Origin: Rickettsiales bacterium
GTDB lineage: Bacteria > Pseudomonadota > Alphaproteobacteria > Rickettsiales > UBA1997
Assembly: GCA_947425005.1 (NCBI GenBank)
Contig: CANDYP010000090.1
Coordinates: forward strand, 1-5,877
Reading direction: 5' to 3'
DNA: 5,877 nt
Part shown: positions 1 to 4,658 of the stretch, in pieces
How the letters are laid out: the number at the start of each line of letters is the position of its first letter
Numbering within the stretch: position 1 is the stretch's first letter
Notes under the pieces: generated by a model
Seen by the model: the letters and a program-made list of their open reading frames with translations, nothing else
Database searches by the model: none
What the model was told of the DNA's origin: nothing
Made by a program: the position numbers and the translations under genes

Positions 1-682
1 CGGAATTAATAACGCCGCCACCCGTGTAAACTATTGGGCGCTGGGCTTTTTCTAAAAGATCGATTGCGGCAGAAATTTTGTCGTGAGCGACTTCGAGTTT
101 GCGTTGGGTGATTTGGTAAGAGGGGCGATTAATTTCGACTAATCCTGCGTAGAATCCGTGGTTATTTTGCACGTCTTTTGGAATGTCGATTAAGACGGGG
201 CCGGGGCGGCCGGAGCGCGCGATGTGAAAGGCTTCGTGGATGATGTAGCCTAAATCATTTACGTCTCTGACCAAGTAATTGTATTTGGTGCAAGAGCGCG
301 TGAGGCCAGTAATATCAGCCTCTTGGAAGCCATCAGTTCCGATGACGTGAGTGGCAACTTGTCCGGAAATGCAAACTAAAGGAATGGAATCAAGGTAAGC
401 ATCGGCAAGGCCGGTGATGGTGTTGGTGGCGCCTGGGCCAGAGGTGACTGTGACTACCCCAACTTTTCCGGTCGAGCGGGCATAGCCTTCAGCTGCATGA
501 GCGGCGGCTTGTTCGTGTCGTGTTAAAATGTGACGCAATTTATTTTGCACAAAAAGCGCGTCGTAAAATGGCAAAATCGCACCACCGGGATAGCCGAAAA
601 TGGTGTCTACTCCTTCGTTGATGAAAGCCTTAACAATGATTTCTGCGCCTGAAAACTTGTTCAGAGATTTTGAATTGGTCAT
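1..682 (-). CDS. ilvB: Acetolactate synthase large subunit, N-terminal part (runs off left edge)
   Basis: This is the catalytic subunit of acetohydroxyacid synthase. It uses thiamine diphosphate (ThDP) to condense pyruvate with pyruvate or 2-oxobutyrate, the first common step of valine, leucine and isoleucine synthesis in the cytoplasm. The 227 visible codons cover the ThDP pyrimidine-binding domain (about residues 10-175) and the start of the central domain. Visible family motifs are FGYPGGAILPFYDAL (29-43), RHEQAAAHAAEGYAR (55-69) whose Glu57 matches the ThDP-activating glutamate, SGPGATN (81-87), FQEAD (119-123) and RPGPVLIDIPKDVQ (159-172). The C-terminal ThDP/Mg-binding domain lies outside the window. 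The ATG at 682 is the only sensible start, since an in-frame TAA lies about 15 bases upstream. No good Shine-Dalgarno precedes it. The regulatory subunit gene (ilvH/ilvN) is not visible and may lie beyond the left edge. About 970 gene-free bases lie upstream, so control may be elaborate. The family call is secure; catabolic AlsS is less likely from the motifs. Confidence 0.96.
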   Translation of the reverse strand, partial: MTNSKSLNKFSGAEIIVKAFINEGVDTIFGYPGGAILPFYDALFVQNKLRHILTRHEQAAAHAAEGYARSTGKVGVVTVTSGPGATNTITGLADAYLDSIPLVCISGQVATHVIGTDGFQEADITGLTRSCTKYNYLVRDVNDLGYIIHEAFHIARSGRPGPVLIDIPKDVQNNHGFYAGLVEINRPSYQITQRKLEVAHDKISAAIDLLEKAQRPIVYTGGGVINS

Positions 683-766
683 TTTTTTGGAAAAATTTTA
701 GGAAGATTTTTAGCTGGGGGAAGGCTCGCGATTTAAGAGATGCGGGCATTTCGAATCAAGAAAAAT

Positions 767-844
767 TTAGCCGGAACGAGCCCGGTGTTTCGAATCGTTT
801 TGAAGCAAATATTCGTCGACAATTTTTTCAATTTGCCAACTCAT
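767..844 (-). CDS. Possible 25-codon upstream ORF in the ilvB leader
   Basis: A short minus-strand frame starts at an ATG (842-844) and ends at a TAA (767-769). It begins MSWQIEKIVDEYLLQ and ends with a basic tail, HRARSG. An AAAGG sequence lies five bases before the ATG, which is better than anything in front of ilvB. The frame lies 84 bases upstream of ilvB on the same strand. Its last codons overlap a small CCGG/CCGG hairpin (GCTCGTT loop) followed by an AT-rich tract on the minus strand. It is not rich in Leu, Val or Ile codons, so it does not look like a classical ilv attenuator peptide. It may be chance; no homology can be judged from so short a peptide. Confidence 0.2.
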   Translation of the reverse strand: MSWQIEKIVDEYLLQNDSKHRARSG

Positions 845-997
845 CACGACCTTTTCGCGGTTAACATTTGTGACGATATTTTGCTTAGTTAGTTGCAATT
901 ATTTTTTGAATTTTTGCAGCATTTTGTGTAATTTTTGAGTGAAATTTGCATGTGGCTCTGCCGCCTTGAGACTGTTTGGTTTTCAGAGTTTTAAAAA

Positions 998-1019
998 AAA
1001 TTGTACGTACGTACAATTT
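998..1019. promoter_or_regulatory. 22-bp perfect palindrome, candidate repressor operator
   Basis: The core TTGTACGTACGTACAA (1001-1016) is extended by AAA and TTT into an uninterrupted 22-bp self-complementary sequence. Spacer-free palindromes with a TACGTA centre are typical of dimeric repressors such as TetR-family proteins. On the minus strand, reading towards ilvB, TTGTAC could act as a poor -35 box with TAAAAC as a poor -10 box 17 bases on. A bound repressor would then cover the promoter. That placement, about 315 bases upstream of the ilvB start, is inference. No TetR gene is in the window. Confidence 0.4.
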
Positions 1020-1081
1020 CACTTTTTTCCGCCTAATTTTTCCTGTCAAAACAAAGCGTCAAAACAACACAAAATTCCGCA

Positions 1082-1112
1082 GCAATTTTTTTACAAATTG
1101 CGTTTTTATTTT
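1082..1112 (+). terminator. Weak hairpin with T-tract, possible terminator
   Basis: GCAATTT (1082-1088) pairs with AAATTGC (1095-1101) around a six-base loop and is followed by GTTTTTATTTTT. The form is that of an intrinsic terminator on the plus strand, but the stem is short and AT-rich, and no plus-strand gene lies upstream to be terminated. In such AT-rich DNA it could be chance. Confidence 0.2.
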
Positions 1113-1140
1113 TAGCGCAATTACGTGCCTGCTTCCCTTA

Positions 1141-1300
1141 GAACCCGTCCTAAATCTTTTTTATCCCCATATTTCGTCCTATTCCGGCTTATTTTTTGGT
1201 AAAATTTTTCAAAATATATCCTGATATTTATCAAAATTTTACCAAAAAAGCGCTCGGAATATGCCAAAATCTGAGAATAAAAAAGATCTAGGACAGGTTC
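1141..1300. mobile_element. MITE-like 160-bp inverted-repeat element
   Basis: The two halves of this segment pair without any gap for 68 positions (1141-1208 with 1233-1300), of which 55 are Watson-Crick pairs. The ends are GAACCCGTCCTAAATC and its near-complement GATCTAGGACAGGTTC. The innermost 17 pairs (1192-1208 with 1233-1249) are perfect, leaving a 24-base centre. The trinucleotide TTA lies directly outside both ends (1138-1140 and 1301-1303), as expected of a 3-bp target duplication. There is no coding capacity. Length, terminal inverted repeats and TTA flanks fit a miniature inverted-repeat transposable element moved in trans. A 3-bp TNA duplication is known for the IS1031 group of the IS5 family, but linking it to that group is tentative. 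A structured RNA gene is an alternative reading. Confidence 0.65.
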
Positions 1301-1390
1301 TTAAAATTTACAAAAACTTGAAGCAGCCGAACTCACGGGGTTTCAACGAAGCTCAACCGACGGGTTTTTATTTTCGACTCCGCGCGCAAT

Positions 1391-1426
1391 AAAAAAACCT
1401 CTCCAAAATTTTTGAAGAGGTTTTTT
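1391..1426 (-). terminator. Strong bidirectional intrinsic terminator
   Basis: AAAAAACCTCT (1392-1402) pairs perfectly with AGAGGTTTTTT (1416-1426), and CAAA/TTTG inside the loop can pair further. On the minus strand the stem ends in seven T residues, and on the plus strand in six, so it could work both ways. No protein gene ends nearby on either strand. Its natural client is a minus-strand non-coding transcript containing the structured segment at 1449-1530, or the ilvB leader as an attenuator. Confidence 0.7.
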
Positions 1427-1531
1427 GAATTTCATTAAATTCATTAAATGTCGGGAGCCACCACCACGCAAACCCGGCGTGTCGTTTCCTATTCCCCGCA
1501 AAGGTCTTTTATTCAGAACGACTCCCGACAC
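1391..1531 (-). ncRNA. Candidate structured small RNA or leader ending in an intrinsic terminator
   Basis: Read on the minus strand, this segment begins with a 9-bp closing helix P1 (1522-1530 with 1449-1457, TGTCGGGAG/CTCCCGACA). P1 encloses P2 (AACGA 1517-1521 with TCGTT 1482-1486, 30-base loop) and P3 (CACGC 1465-1469 with GCGTG 1477-1481, 7-base loop). P1, P2 and P3 abut without unpaired bases on one side, and CCACCAC (1458-1464) joins P3 to P1 on the other. This is a compact three-way junction. About 20 bases further on comes the strong terminator at 1391-1426, giving an RNA of roughly 140 bases. It could be a free small RNA or a regulatory leader aimed towards ilvB, now about 700 bases away with the MITE-like element between. 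I do not recognise it as a known riboswitch or RNA family. Confidence 0.4.
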
Positions 1532-1651
1532 CAAGAAATGTCTTTCATAAAATTTTCCCGGCAAGAGTTTTTTTAATTTTTTTAAAAAATTTCATTGCCG
1601 AAGAAAAGCACATCCCAACTTTTAAGAAACCAGACAGACAGCTACTTCAGC

Positions 1652-2404
1652 ATGAAAATCATCCTCTTCCTCAACAATGACATCCATTCCGCGACTGCTC
1701 TGAAGCTGCTTGCGGGTGAGTTGGAAAATCATGAGGTAAAAATTATTTTGTCGCAGAAGGTGGGGAATGTTGAAGGTCTGTCGCAGGAATTAAATGAGAT
1801 GAAAAGTTGTGAACAGTTTGAGGTGGCGCAATTTTTTTCCGGATTTCCCCCCGGATTTTCCCTCGGCGAAACTCACTCTTACAAAAATATTAATTCTGAG
1901 GAAGCGCTGCAGGATTTCAAAAATTTTGCGCCGGATTTGATGTTGTCGATTCGTTTTGGACAAATCTTCAAACCAGCTCTAATCGCCATTCCGCGCCTCG
2001 GGGTTTTAAACTTACATTCTGGAATTTTACCAAATTATCGTGGCGTAATGGCGAGTTTTTGGGCGATTCTAAATGGCAAAAAAAGTTTGGGGACGACGCT
2101 GCACTACATTAACGATGGCAGCATCGATACGGGGGCGGTGGTGGGATTTTCCGCGAGTGAGATTGATTGGAATTCGTCGCTAATTTTGAACATTAACAAC
2201 CTTTACCAAGCTGGATGTGAGTTGGTTGTACAGGTGCTGCAAAAAATTTCTGCGGGAGAAGAAATTGCAACTGTGAGTCAAAAATCTTTGGGAGAGGGGC
2301 GATATTTTTCTTATCCTGCGAGGGAGGATGTGAAGAAATTTTTGGAGTTAATGCCGCTCGCGAAAGATGGGGATACGCAAAGAATTTTGCAGAAAATTTT
2401 TTAG
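1652..2404 (+). CDS. Formyltransferase-family protein, substrate unknown
   Basis: This 250-residue cytosolic protein belongs to the fold shared by methionyl-tRNA formyltransferase, GAR transformylase and sugar-nucleotide formyltransferases, which transfer a formyl group from 10-formyltetrahydrofolate. It opens with a beta-strand, MKIILFLNN. The catalytic triad is visible: Asn120 and His122 in LNLHSGILPNYRG (119-131), and Asp159 in HYINDGSIDTGAVV (151-164). The 37-residue His-Asp spacing is close to that of Fmt. At about 250 residues it is shorter than Fmt (about 310) and has no clear Fmt C-terminal tRNA-binding domain; its own C-terminal stretch contains RYFSYPAREDVKKF (217-230). An upstream in-frame TTG at 1595 would add 19 residues with no fold value, so the ATG at 1652 is preferred, although no Shine-Dalgarno is obvious. 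The gene stands alone and converges on the LysR gene 24 bases away. The substrate could be an amino sugar or another amine; nothing nearby decides it. Confidence 0.8.
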   Translation: MKIILFLNNDIHSATALKLLAGELENHEVKIILSQKVGNVEGLSQELNEMKSCEQFEVAQFFSGFPPGFSLGETHSYKNINSEEALQDFKNFAPDLMLSIRFGQIFKPALIAIPRLGVLNLHSGILPNYRGVMASFWAILNGKKSLGTTLHYINDGSIDTGAVVGFSASEIDWNSSLILNINNLYQAGCELVVQVLQKISAGEEIATVSQKSLGEGRYFSYPAREDVKKFLELMPLAKDGDTQRILQKIF

Positions 2405-2410
2405 GGGGGT

Positions 2411-2435
2411 GCGACCAGCCTGAGTGGATCACTCA
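2411..2435 (-). repeat. Partial hairpin-repeat copy at the formyltransferase/LysR junction
   Basis: On the minus strand this stretch contains CTCAGGCTGGTCG (positions 2424 down to 2412). The same 13-mer occurs at 4551-4563, and a one-base variant starts at 5646. TGAGTG-GAT-CACTCA (2421-2435) also forms a local hairpin that overlaps the LysR stop codon. The convergent genes have no T-tailed terminator between them, so this hairpin may help to separate the two transcripts. Confidence 0.4.
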
Positions 2436-3370
2436 ACCGAAAATTTACACTTCCTCGCTGTTTCATTAATTGCATCAAGCAGGCTTTGCACAATTGGCTT
2501 CAGAGGCTGTCCATTTTTTACGGCAACATTGTAGCTCATTTTGGGGAAAAATTTTGCCAAATTTTTTACTACCAAATCCTCATCGTTTTTGTTGAGACAC
2601 ATCGTCGAAATGATCGCCACAAAATTATTTTCTTTGACGAAATGTTTGAGCATTTCCCAATTGCCATTTTCAAACTCCACGCTGCCGCTGATGCCGTGCG
2701 TTCTTACCGCCTCTTCAAATAAGGGCAGAGTGATCAAATTGCGATCGATGCGGATCAAATCAAACTTCTTCAAATCCTTCAGACTTTTGATCGCCTTCTT
2801 TGCCAGCGGGTGCCGCTTATTCATGATTAAAATCGGATCGTAAGAGCAGACCTCAATCTGCTTTATTTCCGGCTCGTGACTGAGGTTGGGATAAAATGCC
2901 AAGTCAATTTGATCGTCTTTCAGTCTTTTTATCGCATCACCGGGAGCGATATTTCTGATCATGATTTGAACTTCAGGATGAGATTTTTTTAAACAAGAAA
3001 TAATGCGCGGCATCAGGTAGGATATGGCGATGTGGTGCACTGCGATATCAATTGTATTTTGCTCGGTTTGCTCTTTTTTATCCAAAAATTTTCCAACAAT
3101 AGATTCAAACTCGTGCATTAATGGACAGGCCATCGAGTAAAAATCTTCTCCTTCTCTGGTTAAGGAAAGTGGTTTGGAGTCGCGCTTAAATAGCTTCAGA
3201 TCTAAGTCGCGTTCCAATGACTGAATTTGTAAAGTGACTGTGGATTGAGTTAGATTCATTGCGCGTGCCGCCTCAGAAATGCTGCGAAATCTTACGGCGT
3301 AATAAAACCCCCTGATCTGTTGCAGAAGATTTTTTTTGTACAAAAAATTCTGATCAATTTTCTTTTTCAT
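2429..3370 (-). CDS. LysR-family transcriptional regulator
   Basis: This 313-residue regulator has the usual LysR length and layout. An N-terminal winged helix-turn-helix spans about residues 18-75, with the recognition region FRSISEAARAMNLTQSTVT (28-46) followed by LERDLDLKLFKRD (52-64). A linker helix follows, and then a two-lobed periplasmic-binding-protein-like effector domain covers about 105-300. A leader of about 17 residues precedes the HTH. The ATG at 3370 is chosen because the next internal Met (39) would cut the HTH; no Shine-Dalgarno is obvious. The HTH resembles the CysB-like part of the family, but the effector cannot be named. The gene is divergent from the histidine kinase gene, the usual arrangement for a LysR regulator and its target, and a T-N11-A palindrome lies in the shared region. 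Its 3' end converges on the formyltransferase gene. Control of itself, the kinase gene or both is plausible. Confidence 0.93.
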   Translation of the reverse strand: MKKKIDQNFLYKKNLLQQIRGFYYAVRFRSISEAARAMNLTQSTVTLQIQSLERDLDLKLFKRDSKPLSLTREGEDFYSMACPLMHEFESIVGKFLDKKEQTEQNTIDIAVHHIAISYLMPRIISCLKKSHPEVQIMIRNIAPGDAIKRLKDDQIDLAFYPNLSHEPEIKQIEVCSYDPILIMNKRHPLAKKAIKSLKDLKKFDLIRIDRNLITLPLFEEAVRTHGISGSVEFENGNWEMLKHFVKENNFVAIISTMCLNKNDEDLVVKNLAKFFPKMSYNVAVKNGQPLKPIVQSLLDAINETARKCKFSVE

Positions 3371-3404
3371 AACTATTGGTTATTTCAATTCAGACATTGA
3401 GATA

Positions 3405-3419
3405 ATTAATTTGCTTAAT
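3405..3419. promoter_or_regulatory. Candidate LysR operator (T-N11-A palindrome)
   Basis: ATTAA-TTTGC-TTAAT is a perfect interrupted palindrome with T at 3406 and A at 3418, which meets the T-N11-A rule for LysR-family binding sites. It lies 34 bases upstream of the LysR start and 73 bases upstream of the kinase start. That position suits autoregulation of the regulator or activation of the divergent gene. The site is AT-rich, so chance occurrence is possible. Confidence 0.45.
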
Positions 3420-3438
3420 GCTGCTGGATCAACTCCTT

Positions 3439-3483
3439 TGCCGGAATCAATTTTAATTTCTTTCCCAACGAGTCATTCCGGCA
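3439..3483 (+). promoter_or_regulatory. 9-bp inverted repeat in the histidine kinase leader
   Basis: TGCCGGAAT (3439-3447) and ATTCCGGCA (3475-3483) are perfect complements separated by 27 bases. The second arm ends nine bases before the kinase ATG. As RNA the hairpin would sequester the expected ribosome-binding zone, which has no visible Shine-Dalgarno. As DNA it could be a looped or spaced operator. No T-tract follows, so it is not a terminator. Confidence 0.35.
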
Positions 3484-3492
3484 CATCAGCAC

Positions 3493-4395
3493 ATGAAGCT
3501 ACCACAAAAGAGCCCAGCCGTTTTTGCCACCATCCCGTCGCTTAAGACGGCAAAAACTTACACCTCAATTTCTTTACCCAACCCCTCCGCAAAACCCAAC
3601 TCTCTCACCAAACCAAAATCCTACGAAACTTTTTCCAGCAAAGAATTCCTCTCTTCCATCATTCACGAATTAAAAAATCCTCTAAGCGCGGTTCTTGGGT
3701 TAGCGGATATTTTGGAAGAAGAGATGGCGCATCCACAATCAAAGGAGTCTCTGGCGGAATGCCTAAGCTACATCGCCGACATCAAACAAACTGCCCTCGA
3801 AATGAACGAACTAGTGCACGATCTTCTCGACGCAAGTTCATCCGCTTCGGGAAATTTCTCGGTGGATTTAAGTAAAGAAATTGACGTGCAAGACGCGATC
3901 AAAAGATCAGTAAAAATGAATTACGATTACGCGCTGAGAAGAAGTGTAAGAATCAAAACTGAAATCGCTGCCAACGTAAAACCAATCAAACTTGATGCTC
4001 GAAGAATGAAGCAGATTGTAACAAATCTGATTTCGAACGCGGTTAAATACAGCCCGAAAAACACAGAAATAAAAATTTCCGTACAACAAGTTACCACGCA
4101 ATTCACCACACAATTCACCGCAGGCAGAGAAGTTGCGCGCGACGACTTCTCTGTCGCACAAACTGAATTCCTCGAAATCTCCATCGCCGACCAAGGTTTC
4201 GGAATGACTGAATCTCAAATCCAAACCGCCTTCCAAAAATATCAAACCATCCCAAATCCTAATTCAGGAATTGTTGATTCATTTGGACTGGGACTACCAA
4301 TCACCAAACAGCTCATCGAATTACAAAACGGCACGATCGAAGTTAAGTCAGAACTAAACCAGGGCACCGAGATCAAATTAAAATTCCCCTACTAA
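3493..4395 (+). CDS. Small soluble histidine kinase, orphan
   Basis: This 300-residue protein has a HisKA dimerisation/phosphoacceptor domain (about 48-115) and a HATPase_c domain (about 165-300). His58 in IIHELKNPLSAVLG (56-69) is the autophosphorylation site. The N-box is NLISNAVKYSP (178-188), the G1 box is DQGFGM (233-238) and the G2 box is GLGLPI (265-270). All key ATP-binding features are present. There are no membrane segments and no PAS, GAF or HAMP domain: only about 45 Ser/Pro/Lys/Thr-rich, probably disordered residues precede HisKA. It would therefore need a partner for sensing. No response regulator gene is in the window. Residues of about 199-225 form an insert not usual at this point in the ATPase domain; its DNA contains a 12-bp tandem repeat and a 9-bp inverted repeat. 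The ATG at 3493 is the only good start after an in-frame stop at 3454, and no Shine-Dalgarno is evident. The gene is divergent from the LysR gene. Confidence 0.9.
   Translation: MKLPQKSPAVFATIPSLKTAKTYTSISLPNPSAKPNSLTKPKSYETFSSKEFLSSIIHELKNPLSAVLGLADILEEEMAHPQSKESLAECLSYIADIKQTALEMNELVHDLLDASSSASGNFSVDLSKEIDVQDAIKRSVKMNYDYALRRSVRIKTEIAANVKPIKLDARRMKQIVTNLISNAVKYSPKNTEIKISVQQVTTQFTTQFTAGREVARDDFSVAQTEFLEISIADQGFGMTESQIQTAFQKYQTIPNPNSGIVDSFGLGLPITKQLIELQNGTIEVKSELNQGTEIKLKFPY
4093..4153 (+). repeat. In-frame tandem and palindromic insert inside the kinase gene
   Basis: Two 12-bp units, ACCACGCAATTC (4093-4104) and ACCACACAATTC (4105-4116), encode TTQF twice. They are followed by a 9-bp inverted repeat, CAGAGAAGT (4125-4133) and ACTTCTCTG (4145-4153). 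Together they encode most of an extra segment between two strands of the ATPase domain while keeping the frame open. This recalls the in-frame palindromic elements of Rickettsia genes, though I do not recognise the sequence as a known family. Confidence 0.45.
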
Positions 4396-4433
4396 CTCCC
4401 TACTAACTCCCTGCCAACTCCCCCACTAATTCT
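4389..4433 (+). repeat. 11-bp tandem repeat across the kinase stop codon
   Basis: CTACTAACTCC occurs at 4389-4399 and again at 4400-4410, followed by the variant CTGCCAACTCC (4411-4421) and a decayed copy (4422-4433). The kinase TAA stop (4393-4395) lies in the first unit. The pattern suggests slippage expansion of the gene end. The first three units are in register at 11 bp, not a multiple of three, so expansion would not extend the protein. Confidence 0.6.
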
Positions 4434-4493
4434 CCTGCCAGATGTAACCAATTCACCACCACCCGCAAAACCGCGAAGGCGTGCGTAGCCACA

Positions 4494-4528
4494 ATCCTCG
4501 AGACAGGAATGTCTCGGGGATTTTTTTT
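4494..4528 (+). terminator. Intrinsic terminator downstream of the histidine kinase gene
   Basis: ATCCTCGAGACA (4494-4505) pairs with TGTCTCGGGGAT (4510-4521) as a 12-bp stem with a single T-G wobble, closed by a GGAA tetraloop and followed by a run of eight T residues (4521-4528). It lies about 100 bases after the kinase stop and separates that transcript from the fic gene, which must therefore have its own promoter. Confidence 0.85.
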
Positions 4529-4550
4529 GAAACAGCGCTGGAGCCCATCC

Positions 4551-4587
4551 CTCAGGCTGGTCGGTGTTACAAACCCCGCCCAGCCTG
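4551..4587 (+). repeat. Hairpin repeat upstream of the fic gene
   Basis: CAGGCTGG (4553-4560) pairs perfectly with CCAGCCTG (4580-4587). Within it, TCGGTGTT and AACCCCGC pair with two mismatches around an ACA loop. Its start, CTCAGGCTGGTCGG, is repeated with one change at 5646-5659 downstream of fic, and CTCAGGCTGGTCG is found in reverse at 2412-2424. It lies between the kinase terminator and the fic start and does not appear to be coding. Confidence 0.55.
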
Positions 4588-4658
4588 TGGAGATTTCATA
4601 CTTGCAAACCATAACGTCACACTTTACGGTTTTTGAAATTAAAAACTGCGAGGTAAAA

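Larger units (their letters stand above)
683..1140. other. Gene-free AT-rich region upstream of ilvB
   Basis: No convincing gene lies here. The longer open frames (670-864 and 976-1224 on the plus strand) start with TTG, lack ribosome sites and have low-complexity, Phe- and Asn-rich translations. The region should hold the ilvB promoter and leader. It contains a 9-bp direct repeat TTTCGAATC (749-757 and 788-796), the possible small ORF at 767-844, the 22-bp palindrome at 998-1019 and a weak plus-strand hairpin with a T-tract at 1082-1112. No ilvB -10/-35 pair stands out. Confidence 0.6.
1301..1651. other. Gene-free region between the MITE-like element and the formyltransferase gene
   Basis: No protein gene is supported here. 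An open minus-strand frame (1343-1564) is explained better by the structured segment and terminator it reads through. The region holds the bidirectional terminator (1391-1426), a 9-bp tandem repeat TTCATTAAA (1431-1439 and 1440-1448), the three-way-junction segment (1449-1530), and an AT-rich hairpin closed by CGGCAA (1559-1564) and TTGCCG (1595-1600). The last part, 1601-1651, is the leader of the formyltransferase gene and contains no clear ribosome site. Confidence 0.6.

Noticed and set aside
630..749. 39-codon minus-strand frame overlapping the ilvB start out of phase
   Set aside because: No ribosome site and its sequence over the overlap is dictated by ilvB. Translational coupling was considered, but nothing supports it.
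670..864. 64-codon plus-strand open frame over the ilvB start
   Set aside because: TTG start overlapping the certain ilvB N-terminus on the other strand, no ribosome site and no recognisable motif.
976..1224. 82-codon plus-strand open frame with a Phe/Asn-rich translation
   Set aside because: It starts with TTG without a ribosome site, crosses the left arm of the inverted-repeat element and has a low-complexity composition typical of AT-rich non-coding DNA.
1449..1530. Known riboswitch, T-box or hammerhead ribozyme
   Set aside because: The conserved cores of the TPP, SAM-I, FMN, cobalamin and T-box elements were not found, and the CTGAATA in the P2 loop does not match the hammerhead CUGAUGA core.
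1343..1564. 73-codon minus-strand open frame
   Set aside because: It reads through both the three-way-junction segment and the strong terminator. The base-pairing explains the sequence better than a protein does.
1595..1651. 19-codon extension of the formyltransferase from a TTG
   Set aside because: The added residues are polar and precede the first beta-strand of the fold. The ATG at 1652 gives the expected N-terminus MKIILFLNN.
2193..2432. Minus-strand frame at the end of the formyltransferase gene
   Set aside because: It is antisense to a certain gene and shows no protein family features.
2486..2843. Two plus-strand frames inside the LysR gene
   Set aside because: They are antisense shadows of the LysR effector domain with no recognisable content.
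3907..4245. Two minus-strand frames inside the kinase gene
   Set aside because: They are antisense to the ATPase domain; the repeated residues come from the 12-bp tandem repeat in the sense strand.
4403..4612. 69-codon minus-strand frame between the kinase and fic genes
   Set aside because: It is made of the 11-bp tandem repeat, the terminator and the hairpin repeat read backwards.
4509..4658. 50-codon N-terminal extension of the Fic protein
   Set aside because: It begins inside the kinase terminator and runs through a hairpin repeat. The ATG at 4659 has a GAGG five bases upstream and starts where Fic homology is expected.
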